Source: Bacillus sp. sid0103
GTDB lineage: Bacteria > Bacillota > Bacilli > Bacillales_B > DSM-18226
Reading direction: 5' to 3'
NCBI RefSeq assembly: GCF_019219025.1
Contig: NZ_JAHUWN010000023.1
Coordinates: 1-64,000, forward strand
DNA length: 64,000 bases
A program made the position numbers and the translations under genes. Shown here piece by piece: positions 31,502 through 40,874 of this stretch (position 1 is its first letter; every line of letters starts with the position of its first letter). The notes beneath the pieces were generated by a model. The model was not told the DNA's origin. It ran no database searches and worked only from the letters and a program-made list of their open reading frames with translations.

Positions 31502-34500
31502 ATGGTGAAAACAGCAAACCAAGAAGTAGCTATCCAAACACTTAAAACGAAAATCGTTTCCATATATGAATATTTGCTTGATCAAGGAGATTTAGAGCAA
31601 TCCCAAAAAATGAAACAATTAGCCAATAAGCTAGAGAACAGGGAGTTCCTGATTGCCTTTTGCGGCCATTTTTCTGCAGGGAAATCTACGATGATTAACC
31701 AACTAATCGGTGATAAATTACTTCCATCGAGTCCGATTCCGACCAGTGCAAACTTGGTGAAGGTAAAATCAGGGGAGGATTACGCAAAAGTCTTCTTCAA
31801 AAATGAAACACCCCGCCTTTATTTAGCTCCATATGATTATGATTTAGTAAAGAATTATTGTAAGGATGGCGACCAAATAGAAGAAATTGAAATAAGTCAC
31901 AGTGATACGGGTCTGCCTGATCATACCGTCATTATGGATACTCCTGGAATTGATTCGGCTGACGATGCGCATCGAATAGCAACGGAATCGGCAATCCATT
32001 TAGCAGATTTAATTCTTTATGTGATGGATTACAACCATGTCCAAGCTGAGTTGAATTTTTTATTTACAAAGGAATTAACTGAAGCTGGAAAAGAAATTTA
32101 CTTAGTCATTAATCAAATTGATAAACACAATGATGAAGAGTTAAGTTTTCAGGATTTTCAAAACAGCGTGTTAGATTCGTTCGCAACATGGGGAGTAAAA
32201 CCAGCAAGGATTTTTTATACATCATTGAAGCATGAGACACATCCCTTTAATGAATTTAACGAACTTCAACGATTTATTGCTGAAAAGTTGGCCGCTAAAG
32301 ACGAATTATTAGTACCATCAATTTTTCATTCCATTAAGAAAATTACCCAGGATCATATTAATCAAAGAAGTAAATTAGACGAGGATGATCTTGCGCCTGC
32401 GATTGCAATCTTGAATGAATTATCTGAGGATGAGAGAAGTAAATTGTCTACTGCTGCAAATGAAGTGGAAGGAAATCTCAAGACTTTAAAAGAAGGAGTA
32501 GCAGGAACAGAGAAGGAATTTGATCATCAAATCTCGCAAATATTGAAAAACGCATACTTAATGCCATTTCAAACGAGAGAGTTAGCTGAGAGTTTTTTAG
32601 AATCATGTCAGCCTGAATTTAAAATGGGATTTTTATTTTCGAAGCAAAAGACAATGGATGAGAAAAAGCTAAGGCTTGAACATTTTCATCTAGATATCCT
32701 TGATAAAACAAAAACTCAACTCGAATGGCATGTACGCGAATATTTGCTTCGCACATTAAAAGAAACAGGTCTTGATGGAGGGGAACTCCAAAGCTTGGCT
32801 CAGTCTTATTCGATTGAAGTTCCAACAATCCTTCTAACGGATGCGGTAAAGTCTGGGGCACGAGTTTCCGGAGAATATGTCTTACATTATACGGAAGATG
32901 TTGCTAATGAGATAAAAAAGATAGCAAGACGTGAACTCACTATTTTTAAAGAGGAGTTCCTAAATGCATTAAAGGAACGAACAGCCATATTAATCTCGCA
33001 ATATGAACAGGAATTAAACAGAACGGATAGATATGTTAATGCCTTAACAGAGTTAAAAAACTCTGAGCAAAAAATGAATATGATAAAAACAAAAATAGAA
33101 GAGTTATTAACAAGAGATGATGTGATCCAAGATGATATTTATTATCTTTTTGAACAGGACGAAGAAGAATATGAAGTGGTCAAATCCCAGCATACAACTA
33201 ACACCCGACCTGCTTCAACCAATATTGCTAAGACCAAAAAGGTGGATTTAGCTGAAATCAAGGAAACAGAGGTTATTTCATCGAACGACCAGTTACTGAA
33301 AACAGTAGAGCGTCTCAATCTGACTTCAAAATTAATCAAAGACATTCCAGGATTTCAAAAGCTAGCTGCCGAATTAGTGGAAAAAGCAGATAGACTTGGT
33401 AACAAAGGATTTACCGTAGCATTATTTGGTGCATTCAGTGCAGGTAAATCTTCCTTTGCCAATGCGTTTATGGGAGACAAGGTGCTGCCTGTATCACCAA
33501 ATCCAACAACTGCTGCAATTAATAAAATTAAACCAGTTACTGAGATTCACCCACATGGCACTGTGCTTGTTAAATTTAAAGAGCCAGAAGCCATGCTGGA
33601 GGATGTTAATCGATCTCTTAAGGTATTTGACCTTCAGGCCGCTGATTTAGATGGTGCATACAAGCAAATTGACCAGATCGTGCTTCAAAAAGGGCATGAT
33701 GGCGGGGTTATGGAAAAAACCCATTTTGCGTTTTTACAGGCCTTTATAAAGGGCTATGCTTCATTTGGGAATTCATTAGGAACAGTTCTCAAAACTGATT
33801 TATCAGATTTTAGCGAGTTTGTGGCAAAAGAAGAAAAATCCTGCTATGTGGAATGGATAGAACTCTACTATGATTGTGAGTTAACCCGAAAAGGTATCAC
33901 ACTAGTTGATACACCTGGAGCGGATTCTATCAATGCCCGTCATACAGGGGTAGCCTTTGATTACATTAAAAACTCAGATGCGTGTTTTTTTGTTACTTAT
34001 TACAATCATGCTTTTTCGAAAGCAGATCGTGAATTTTTAATCCAACTTGGGCGCGTAAAAGAATCCTTTCAAATGGATAAATTGTTCTTTATTATCAATG
34101 CTATTGACCTGGCAGAGAGTGAAGAAGAGAAAGAAACAGTTATGGAGTACGTCGAGGATCAACTTACCAAATATGGGATCAGGAATCCTCATCTATATCC
34201 GGTATCAAGTTTGCTTGCATTAAAGGAAAAAATGAATCCTAGTCGGAATGCAGAATCAGGTATGAATAAGTTTGAACAGGCATTCTATCAATTCATTACG
34301 AATGAATTAATGGAAATGGCTATTTCTTCAGCTAAAAAAGAACTAGGTCGTATCGATGACCTAATTTCAAATCTTATTCAAAGTTCAAAGGAAGATCAAT
34401 CTGTAAAAGAGAAAAAACGTGAGAATATTACAAAGCAGCAACAACTCATTCAAGAGGTATTGAAAAAACAAACAGTTGGTAATTTACAAAACCGGTTGCA

Positions 34501-35170
34501 GCAAGAAGCAAATGAACTGGTTTATTACATTAAGCAAAGGGTATTCTTGCGCTTTGGGGATTTCTTTCGAGAGGCATTTAATCCTAGTGCACTAAGGGAT
34601 GATGGGCGTAATTTGAAAAAGGTGTTACAAGGGGCATTGGATGATTTTCTTGAAAGTTTAGGGTATGATTTTGCTCAAGAAATGAGAGCAACGACTGTCC
34701 GTATTGAGCGGTTTACTGAAAAACAATTGGCTGATTTTCAAACGGGTCTCATCAGGAATCTACAGGAAATCAATCCTGACCTTTCCTTTTCACCATTTGA
34801 AGTGGAGCATAAAGAAACAATCGAGTTTCCAAACGCCTTTGTCAATCTAAATAAACAATTATTTGCAAAAGCGATGTCATTTTTTAAAAATCCAAAAACT
34901 TTCTTCGAAAAAAATGAAAAGAAATTCATGAGTGATGAACTTTATCAAGTCCTAAATATCCCTGCAGAGGAATATTTAGCGGCGGAAGCGAAACGTTTAA
35001 ATACTCATTATAGTGCTGAGATTGCAAAGGAATTCAAGCACTTATTAGAGCTAATGAACGAACAAGTGATAGATTTTTATTTGAGTCATCTTTCAGCCCT
35101 TGACGGTGGAATATCAATTGAATTTCTAAAGAAAATACAGGAACAGTTGGTTGAATCTCAAGAATTATAG
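31502..35170 (+). CDS. dynA: Tandem dynamin-like GTPase DynA (YpbR)
   Basis: A 1222-residue protein made of two fused bacterial dynamin-like units. B. subtilis DynA tethers and fuses membranes and protects against phage and antibiotics. First GTPase: GHFSAGKST (residues 55-63), DTPGIDSAD and NQID. Second GTPase near residue 643: GAFSAGKSS, DTPGADSIN and NAID. Long helical stalk regions with coiled-coil character follow each GTPase domain. AAGGGGA lies before the ATG. It is monocistronic or co-transcribed with the sulfurtransferase gene 23 bp downstream. Confidence 0.95.
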   Translation: MVKTANQEVAIQTLKTKIVSIYEYLLDQGDLEQSQKMKQLANKLENREFLIAFCGHFSAGKSTMINQLIGDKLLPSSPIPTSANLVKVKSGEDYAKVFFKNETPRLYLAPYDYDLVKNYCKDGDQIEEIEISHSDTGLPDHTVIMDTPGIDSADDAHRIATESAIHLADLILYVMDYNHVQAELNFLFTKELTEAGKEIYLVINQIDKHNDEELSFQDFQNSVLDSFATWGVKPARIFYTSLKHETHPFNEFNELQRFIAEKLAAKDELLVPSIFHSIKKITQDHINQRSKLDEDDLAPAIAILNELSEDERSKLSTAANEVEGNLKTLKEGVAGTEKEFDHQISQILKNAYLMPFQTRELAESFLESCQPEFKMGFLFSKQKTMDEKKLRLEHFHLDILDKTKTQLEWHVREYLLRTLKETGLDGGELQSLAQSYSIEVPTILLTDAVKSGARVSGEYVLHYTEDVANEIKKIARRELTIFKEEFLNALKERTAILISQYEQELNRTDRYVNALTELKNSEQKMNMIKTKIEELLTRDDVIQDDIYYLFEQDEEEYEVVKSQHTTNTRPASTNIAKTKKVDLAEIKETEVISSNDQLLKTVERLNLTSKLIKDIPGFQKLAAELVEKADRLGNKGFTVALFGAFSAGKSSFANAFMGDKVLPVSPNPTTAAINKIKPVTEIHPHGTVLVKFKEPEAMLEDVNRSLKVFDLQAADLDGAYKQIDQIVLQKGHDGGVMEKTHFAFLQAFIKGYASFGNSLGTVLKTDLSDFSEFVAKEEKSCYVEWIELYYDCELTRKGITLVDTPGADSINARHTGVAFDYIKNSDACFFVTYYNHAFSKADREFLIQLGRVKESFQMDKLFFIINAIDLAESEEEKETVMEYVEDQLTKYGIRNPHLYPVSSLLALKEKMNPSRNAESGMNKFEQAFYQFITNELMEMAISSAKKELGRIDDLISNLIQSSKEDQSVKEKKRENITKQQQLIQEVLKKQTVGNLQNRLQQEANELVYYIKQRVFLRFGDFFREAFNPSALRDDGRNLKKVLQGALDDFLESLGYDFAQEMRATTVRIERFTEKQLADFQTGLIRNLQEINPDLSFSPFEVEHKETIEFPNAFVNLNKQLFAKAMSFFKNPKTFFEKNEKKFMSDELYQVLNIPAEEYLAAEAKRLNTHYSAEIAKEFKHLLELMNEQVIDFYLSHLSALDGGISIEFLKKIQEQLVESQEL

Positions 35171-35193
35171 ACAAAAATTGAGGAGGATGCTGC

Positions 35194-36021
35194 GTGAAAT
35201 ATGTTAAAGACCAAGAATGGTTATGGAAATCCTTAAACGAGAGTCATGTCAGGATTGTCGATTGCCGGTTTTCGTTAGCTGAACCAGAAAAAGGGAAGCA
35301 GGAATATTTACAGAGTCATCTTCCTGGGGCAGTTTTCTTTGATTTAGAAAGAGACCTGTCAAGTCCGAAACAATCCCATGGCGGCCGGCATCCTATGCCA
35401 GTACTTGAGGAATTCATTGCCAAACTTGAGAAGGCTGGGATTGATGAAAACAAACTGGTTGTTGCCTATGATCAGGGTGAAGGGGCGTATGCTGCTCGTT
35501 TTTGGTGGTTGTTACAATATCTTGGCCATGAAAATGTATATGTCCTTGATGGCGGATTTAAAGGATGGGTAGAAGCAAAATATCCTGTTTCAACTGAAAT
35601 ACCTGTATTTGAAAAAACTGAGTTCCATTTCCGCATTCAGTCAGAAATTCTTGCCTCTATTGATGAAGTAAAGAAAGTAGTTGAAAAGCGACCGATTAGT
35701 AAAATCTTAATCGATTCACGAGAAGAAAAACGATATCTGGGTATAGAGGAACCAATTGATAAAAAAGCGGGGCATATTCCTGGAGCACTCAATAAGCCAT
35801 GGATGGAAGGGTTAAATGAGAATCGTTATAAACCTGTTGCGAAACAAAAACAAAGGTTTGTTAGCCTCGATCCAGCTAAGGAAATGATTGTTTACTGTGG
35901 GTCAGGGGTTACTGCCGCTCCAAATTTCTTGGCATTACGAGAAGCAGGTTTTGAGAAAGTAAAGCTGTATGTTGGAAGTTTTAGCGATTGGATCTCCTAT
36001 GAGGATAATAAAATAGAATAA
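35194..36021 (+). CDS. Tandem-rhodanese sulfurtransferase
   Basis: A 275-residue sulfurtransferase (thiosulfate or 3-mercaptopyruvate type) with two rhodanese domains. The N-terminal domain (residues 5-125) has RIVDCRFSL and YDQGEGAYAARFWW and lacks the active Cys. The C-terminal domain (145-272) has LIDSREEKRYLG, HIPGALNKPW and the active-site loop IVYCGSGVTA. The CGSGVTA loop resembles thiosulfate/mercaptopyruvate enzymes. The GTG start at 35194 lies 7 bp after GAGGAGG; a nearer ATG is out of frame. Confidence 0.88.
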   Translation: MKYVKDQEWLWKSLNESHVRIVDCRFSLAEPEKGKQEYLQSHLPGAVFFDLERDLSSPKQSHGGRHPMPVLEEFIAKLEKAGIDENKLVVAYDQGEGAYAARFWWLLQYLGHENVYVLDGGFKGWVEAKYPVSTEIPVFEKTEFHFRIQSEILASIDEVKKVVEKRPISKILIDSREEKRYLGIEEPIDKKAGHIPGALNKPWMEGLNENRYKPVAKQKQRFVSLDPAKEMIVYCGSGVTAAPNFLALREAGFEKVKLYVGSFSDWISYEDNKIE

Positions 36022-36041
36022 TTTTTTGGGTCAACTTATGG

Positions 36042-36047
36042 TATAAT
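36042..36047 (+). promoter_or_regulatory. Extended -10 promoter upstream of ypcP
   Basis: TGGTATAAT forms an extended -10 element 46 bp before the ypcP start. No good -35 hexamer is visible, which is common with an extended -10. Confidence 0.6.
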
Positions 36048-36092
36048 GGAAAACGTGTTGTTTTTAACATACACCAACTAAGGAGGTCCAAA

Positions 36093-36986
36093 ATGACTAA
36101 TCAAAAGCCTTCACTGATGCTTGTTGATGGAATGGCCTTGTTATTCCGTGCTTTTTACGCTACCGCAGTTACAGGACAATTTATGATAAATTCAAAGGGA
36201 ATGCCTACCAATGGAATTCATGGATTTGTTAAGCATTTATTTACAGCAGTGAATTCCTTTAAACCCTCACATCTTGCAGTTTGTTGGGATATGGGAAGCA
36301 AGACCTTCCGCACTGAATTATTTTCCGATTATAAAGGGAATCGTGGAGAAGCTCCAGTTGAACTTATTCCGCAGTTCGATTTAGTTAAGGAGGTTGTTGC
36401 TTCTTTTGATATTCCCAATATTGGCCTAGCAGGATACGAAGCCGATGATTGCATTGGAACGATTGCCAATCAATCGAAGGACTATGCCCATGTATCAATC
36501 CTAACGGGCGACCAGGATATGTTGCAGCTGCTTGATGATCGTATTTCCGTTATATTGTTGAAAAAGGGCTATGGAAATTACCTTGTTCATACCCCGGAAA
36601 CTTTTTTCGAAGAAAAAGGGATTACGCCCAGGCAGATGATTGATTTAAAGGCCCTCATGGGGGACACAAGTGATAACTATCCTGGTGTGAGAGGAATAGG
36701 AGAAAAGACAGCCCTTAAGCTCTTACAGGAGTATGAACATGTCGAAGGCATTATTTCGAATTTAGATCGCTTATCCAAATCCAATAAGACAAAAATCGAG
36801 CAGGATTTAGAAATGCTCCATTTATCGAGAGTGCTTGCAGAAATCAAATGTGATGTTCCAATAAGTTGTGCCTTGGATGAAGCAGGACTACGTATTGAAA
36901 AAGAGAAAGCAATGAATAAGTTAATGGAATTAGAGCTTCGTGGATTGCAGCGCATTCTCCCAATAGATGAAGTGAATGTTTCATAA
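36093..36986 (+). CDS. ypcP: 5'-3' exonuclease YpcP (polymerase I-type FEN)
   Basis: A 297-residue flap endonuclease/5'-3' exonuclease. In B. subtilis YpcP helps remove RNA primers together with PolA and RNase H enzymes. It has the metal-binding motifs LVDGMALLFRAFYA near the start, CWDMGSKTFRTELFSDYKGNR, AGYEADDCIG and LTGDQDMLQLL. The helix-hairpin-helix follows (DLKALMGDTSDNYPGVRGIG). It is a stand-alone domain without polymerase. AAGGAGG lies 7 bp before the ATG. Confidence 0.94.
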   Translation: MTNQKPSLMLVDGMALLFRAFYATAVTGQFMINSKGMPTNGIHGFVKHLFTAVNSFKPSHLAVCWDMGSKTFRTELFSDYKGNRGEAPVELIPQFDLVKEVVASFDIPNIGLAGYEADDCIGTIANQSKDYAHVSILTGDQDMLQLLDDRISVILLKKGYGNYLVHTPETFFEEKGITPRQMIDLKALMGDTSDNYPGVRGIGEKTALKLLQEYEHVEGIISNLDRLSKSNKTKIEQDLEMLHLSRVLAEIKCDVPISCALDEAGLRIEKEKAMNKLMELELRGLQRILPIDEVNVS

Positions 36987-37023
36987 AAAATGAGGTTGTC
37001 CATTGGAGACAACCTCATTTTTT
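36987..37023 (+). terminator. Rho-independent terminator after ypcP
   Basis: The stem AAAATGAGGTTGTC / GACAACCTCATTTT is nearly perfect, with flanking A and T runs. Confidence 0.9.
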
Positions 37024-37075
37024 ATGGTTAAACATACAGGAATTCTTGTCTTAATAGTAATAAGATATAAAAAGC

Positions 37076-37852
37076 ATGGTCACATACTTAGATTCGAAGG
37101 AGGTGCGAAAATTCGTAAACTATTCACTAGACGATCAAGTTATAGGGAAAGGTGCGACGAGCCTTGTTTTAATCGGTCAAACTGACCAAAACGAAAGGGT
37201 AATAATAAAAAAGGTGGAAAAGAAAAGCGAGGCAGAGCAGGAAAGCAGCATTCATAAAAGCTTACCAGTTCATAAACATATCATCACATGGTTAGATTTT
37301 TATGTTGAGAATCAAACAGGCTATATTGTTCTAAGCTATCACAATGGGGAAAGGCTCGGTCATTTTAAAAAGGGAATCAGCCATTCTCAAAAAATAGCAG
37401 TCCAAATTACCATTAGCATCCTTGAGGGATTAAAGGTAATTCATCAGCATGGGATTCTCCATTGTGATATTACGCCACATAACGTGTTAATGAGTAATCA
37501 TGACCCCGAAACTGTCAAAATTATTGATTTTGGCTCTGCTGTTCGAATGAATCAGTACGGAGAATTTAGAGGAAGCCATAAGGGAGCAACCAGATGGTAT
37601 CGACCAGCAGAACTTAAGAAAGAAAATAATTGCTTTACCGCTAACTTAAATCGCAGCTCTGATTTATATAGTACAGCTTGTGTATGTTTGTACTTGTTAA
37701 CTGGTCAAGCACCCTATCGTAAAAAACATGCGTGCGAACAGATTACCAATCAAGATCTTCAAAAGGTTCTTCGGAAAGCTACAAAAAGAAATAAAAAGAA
37801 ACGGTTTCAATCTGCACAAGAACTTATTGATGCTCTTATACCATTCTCATAA
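37076..37852 (+). CDS. Ser/Thr protein kinase
   Basis: A 258-residue eukaryotic-type kinase without membrane anchor. The glycine loop is IGKGATSLVLIG (residues 23-34), the Lys of VIIKK follows, the catalytic loop is HCDITPHNVL (near 129), the DFG motif is IIDFGSA (near 150), and the activation/APE region is RWYRPAEL. All key residues are present, so activity is likely. It opens the ATP-grasp/coat-like cluster. The start is uncertain: the ATG at 37076 has no ribosome site, while AAGGAGG at 37097 sits just before an in-frame GTG at 37103, unusually close. Confidence 0.85.
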   Translation: MVTYLDSKEVRKFVNYSLDDQVIGKGATSLVLIGQTDQNERVIIKKVEKKSEAEQESSIHKSLPVHKHIITWLDFYVENQTGYIVLSYHNGERLGHFKKGISHSQKIAVQITISILEGLKVIHQHGILHCDITPHNVLMSNHDPETVKIIDFGSAVRMNQYGEFRGSHKGATRWYRPAELKKENNCFTANLNRSSDLYSTACVCLYLLTGQAPYRKKHACEQITNQDLQKVLRKATKRNKKKRFQSAQELIDALIPFS

Positions 37853-37908
37853 AGAGGAGTGAATTTTGCATAAATCACAGCAGAGCCTTTAAAAAGGAGC
37901 AAAAGCAA

Positions 37909-38475
37909 GTGAATGATTTTACCAAAATTATTGTTATGCCTGGGAAACCTGTTAGGGTTCAACAAAATCCAACCACCTATCCCCTGATTGGGAAAGGATT
38001 ACAAGGGGCAGTGTTTAAACTCTCAGATGACCACTGTGTAAAGATATACTCAAAAAAAATATATTGTCTTCGAGAAAAGCTGGTTTTACAGCAAGTTGGT
38101 GATAAATCAACAATTATTCCAGCGGTTTATGAAACAGGAGAAAATTATATTATTATGGAATACCTTAACGGACCCTCGTTACAAGAATATCTTGAGAAAT
38201 CTGAGACTATTTCTGAAGCATTAACAAGCGAAATCCTATATTTAATTACTGAACTGAAAAGGTTACAGTTTAGTCGGATTGATTTTTCTTTGCGCCACAC
38301 CCTTTTTGATCAAGAGGGAAGCCTGAAAATTATCGATCATGTAAATTCGTTCAGAATTCAAAGGTCGTTCCCAAAACGACTTTTTATGGACTTAAAACAA
38401 ATAGGTCTTTTATCATCATTTTTAGAACATGTAAACAATCTGGAGCCTGAACTCTATGAACAATGGAAGAAATAA
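37909..38475 (+). CDS. Kinase-fold protein, probable pseudokinase
   Basis: A 188-residue kinase-like protein. A glycine loop (GKGLQGAVFKL) and a Lys in VKIYSKK are present, and IIMEYLNGPSLQEYL is a typical hinge. The catalytic loop reads RIDFSLRHTLF instead of HxDxxxxN, and the DFG position is DHVNSF, so the usual catalytic Asn and DFG are missing. Similar degenerate kinase proteins occur in Bacillus sporulation loci. The GTG start follows AAGGAGC by about 11 bp. It lies between the active kinase and the first YheC/YheD protein. Confidence 0.75.
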   Translation: MNDFTKIIVMPGKPVRVQQNPTTYPLIGKGLQGAVFKLSDDHCVKIYSKKIYCLREKLVLQQVGDKSTIIPAVYETGENYIIMEYLNGPSLQEYLEKSETISEALTSEILYLITELKRLQFSRIDFSLRHTLFDQEGSLKIIDHVNSFRIQRSFPKRLFMDLKQIGLLSSFLEHVNNLEPELYEQWKK

Positions 38476-38514
38476 AAGATATTAAAGACTCAAATAATTG
38501 AAGGAGACAGTATT

Positions 38515-40824
38515 ATGGACGAAACGTCAATTGGTATTATTTTACCAAAACGTCAATGGAAGAGATTTGCACAAAAGCAATTGGAAGAGGATGACTCCTT
38601 TGTCTTTCATTATGCCAAAACTGGGGAAGAGTTAAATCTTGATGTACTATTTTTTAATATAGATGAGTTACGAGTGAACGAGAGAAAGGGGCAAGCATTT
38701 ATTATTGAAGGGGAAGAGATCGTTTTAACTGGCTTCGTTTCAATTCCTTCAATCATGTATAATCCCAAAATCTATCATCAAAAAAAATATAATCGAACCA
38801 TCTTTGAACTGGCCAAGCAAACAGGAGTTACTTTGATTAATGAACAAAATAATCTTAAGAAAAAGCCTTTTATTGAATTAATGACGACACATCCTGCCCT
38901 TACAGATATTGTTAGGATTGTGGATCCTCAACTTCAACCATCTTTTAGTTTTTTCGTTTTAGGACAAAAAGACAGTCATCAGCACTGGACTACCCCCATT
39001 GTTTATGCAAAGGAAAAAAATAAAATCTATACCTTTGAGGAAGCGTATTTGCTTTTTACGGAAAATCAACAAATGGTAGAGGAAACAATCGATTTTCTTT
39101 ATGAAGTATGCCACCGTATTTTAGATATTCTCCATTATTATTATCCTGCCATTTATGAAATTGGTCTTCAATTTGCTATGATGAAAAATGGAGAATATCA
39201 AATAAAATCAACGGTTCCCGTCCTTAATATAATTAAAGACATAAATTGTCGTCACGAAAAATTAGCTGAAACAATCCTTAAATGGCCGGTTGAACTAGCT
39301 CAAGCCCTCAGTTCGATTAAAAATAATGAAAAACAGGAATCAAACTCGCTGGAAATTGGAGAATCATTCCAAGGTGATAAAATACCCCCTTTTATTGGAA
39401 ATTCAAGATCTTTAAAAGAAAATGTATGGATAAAATTTAGAGTTTTCCAAGATGATGAAATAATGATCAAGGTACCTGACCGAATAACAGAACGCTGGAG
39501 AGAAATGCCTGAAGTTGTAAAATTGGGGGTTATTGAACAGCCGTGCGACTTTGTCACTTACGAAGACGCAATTCCGCTTGGATACAATTCCTATCATAAT
39601 CCAATTGAACTGTTTGTTTCCCACACCTTAGTTGAAAGCATGCATCTACCAACAGACCTTGTTTATCAGATCCAATTTGCTGAAAATAAGGCAATAATCG
39701 GACCAACAATCGGCTTATTATTAGGTGAAAAAAACCAGGTCAATAATTTGAAATATATGGAGAAATTCAAGGATCGTTTTGGAGAATATCATCGCTATGG
39801 AGGAGTAACCATCGCTTTTTCCCCTCGTTCTGTCGATTGGGAAAAGAAAATAGCCTATGGGATGGTATATGAACCGGAAACAAAACAATGGCGCTATGAT
39901 TCTACCCCTATCCCCTCTACCATTTACCGTCGAAATTTCCATCAAAACAAAGAAAATATCATGAAACTAATTGAATTAACCGATAATAATGTATTTAACT
40001 CATACCACTATAAAAAATCAGATCTATATTTATTAAAAAACAACCCAGAGATTAATCAGCATTTACCGGCCACCTTCCTTTTAAACAACGTGGAAGGTTT
40101 AATAGATTTCTTAAAAGAAAAAAAGAAGATTATCTTAAAGCCGGTTAGCTTATCAAGAGGTCGTGGAATTTTCATCTTAGAAGTTGATAATGATATGGAC
40201 GGTTACAGTTTATACGATTATCGAAATAACTCTAAGGTCCAACACAGACGAAAGGATTTGAAAGGATTACAAGAATTATTAAACGAAATAGGTATTCTAG
40301 ACCAAGAATATTTATATCAAACATATATTCCGTTATTAAAGGTACGCAACTGCTCGGTTGATGTAAGAGTGGTTATGCAAAAATATAACAAATGGAAATG
40401 GCAATGTACTGGAATCGAATGCAGGGTAGCACGTGAAGATGAGGATTTAACCAATATTGCCCGGGGCGGAATAGCTATGTCTTTAGAAGCGGTCATCAAG
40501 AATTTAACGCAACCTCTTAACTATTCGCAGGTTTATCGAAATATATTAAAGGTTTGCCAACGGTTTTGCCGGATAATGGACCAAACAAATAGACATTTTG
40601 CAGAATTCGGGATCGATATTGCCTTAGATGAAGATGGCTTTCCGTGGATATTAGAAGCAAATATATATCCTAGCTTTAAAGGTTTTAAGACCCTAGACTA
40701 CGATACGTACTTGAAAATTCGTAATCAACCGCTGTTTTATGCCGTGCAAATTCAAGGGTTTCAGATTCTTGATGGTGAAGCATCTGGGAAGAGCCTGTTT
40801 TTTAGAGAAAAAGTATATTTATAG
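38515..40824 (+). CDS. YheC/YheD-type ATP-grasp protein with extra N-terminal domain
   Basis: A 769-residue protein. The C-terminal 400 residues form a YheC/YheD ATP-grasp domain, with KPVSLSRGRGIF (nucleotide-binding Lys/Gly loop), RNCSVDVRVVMQKY, NIARGGIAMSL, and the metal-binding end FGIDIALDEDGFPWILEANIYPS. The first 300 residues resemble a second, degenerate unit. YheC and YheD are endospore coat-associated proteins; substrates are unknown. GAAGGAGA lies about 9 bp before the ATG. It follows the pseudokinase gene, probably in one operon, and is convergent with the glycosyltransferase gene. Confidence 0.85.
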   Translation: MDETSIGIILPKRQWKRFAQKQLEEDDSFVFHYAKTGEELNLDVLFFNIDELRVNERKGQAFIIEGEEIVLTGFVSIPSIMYNPKIYHQKKYNRTIFELAKQTGVTLINEQNNLKKKPFIELMTTHPALTDIVRIVDPQLQPSFSFFVLGQKDSHQHWTTPIVYAKEKNKIYTFEEAYLLFTENQQMVEETIDFLYEVCHRILDILHYYYPAIYEIGLQFAMMKNGEYQIKSTVPVLNIIKDINCRHEKLAETILKWPVELAQALSSIKNNEKQESNSLEIGESFQGDKIPPFIGNSRSLKENVWIKFRVFQDDEIMIKVPDRITERWREMPEVVKLGVIEQPCDFVTYEDAIPLGYNSYHNPIELFVSHTLVESMHLPTDLVYQIQFAENKAIIGPTIGLLLGEKNQVNNLKYMEKFKDRFGEYHRYGGVTIAFSPRSVDWEKKIAYGMVYEPETKQWRYDSTPIPSTIYRRNFHQNKENIMKLIELTDNNVFNSYHYKKSDLYLLKNNPEINQHLPATFLLNNVEGLIDFLKEKKKIILKPVSLSRGRGIFILEVDNDMDGYSLYDYRNNSKVQHRRKDLKGLQELLNEIGILDQEYLYQTYIPLLKVRNCSVDVRVVMQKYNKWKWQCTGIECRVAREDEDLTNIARGGIAMSLEAVIKNLTQPLNYSQVYRNILKVCQRFCRIMDQTNRHFAEFGIDIALDEDGFPWILEANIYPSFKGFKTLDYDTYLKIRNQPLFYAVQIQGFQILDGEASGKSLFFREKVYL

Positions 40825-40830
40825 TTAGTG

Positions 40831-40867
40831 AACGTCCCTTTTCTCCTAGTGATAAAAGGGACGTCCT
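40831..40867. terminator. Probable terminator between the YheC/YheD gene and glycosyltransferase gene
   Basis: The perfect stem ACGTCCCTTTT / AAAAGGGACGT lies between converging genes. The T run is weak. Confidence 0.55.
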
Positions 40868-40874
40868 ATTCCTT

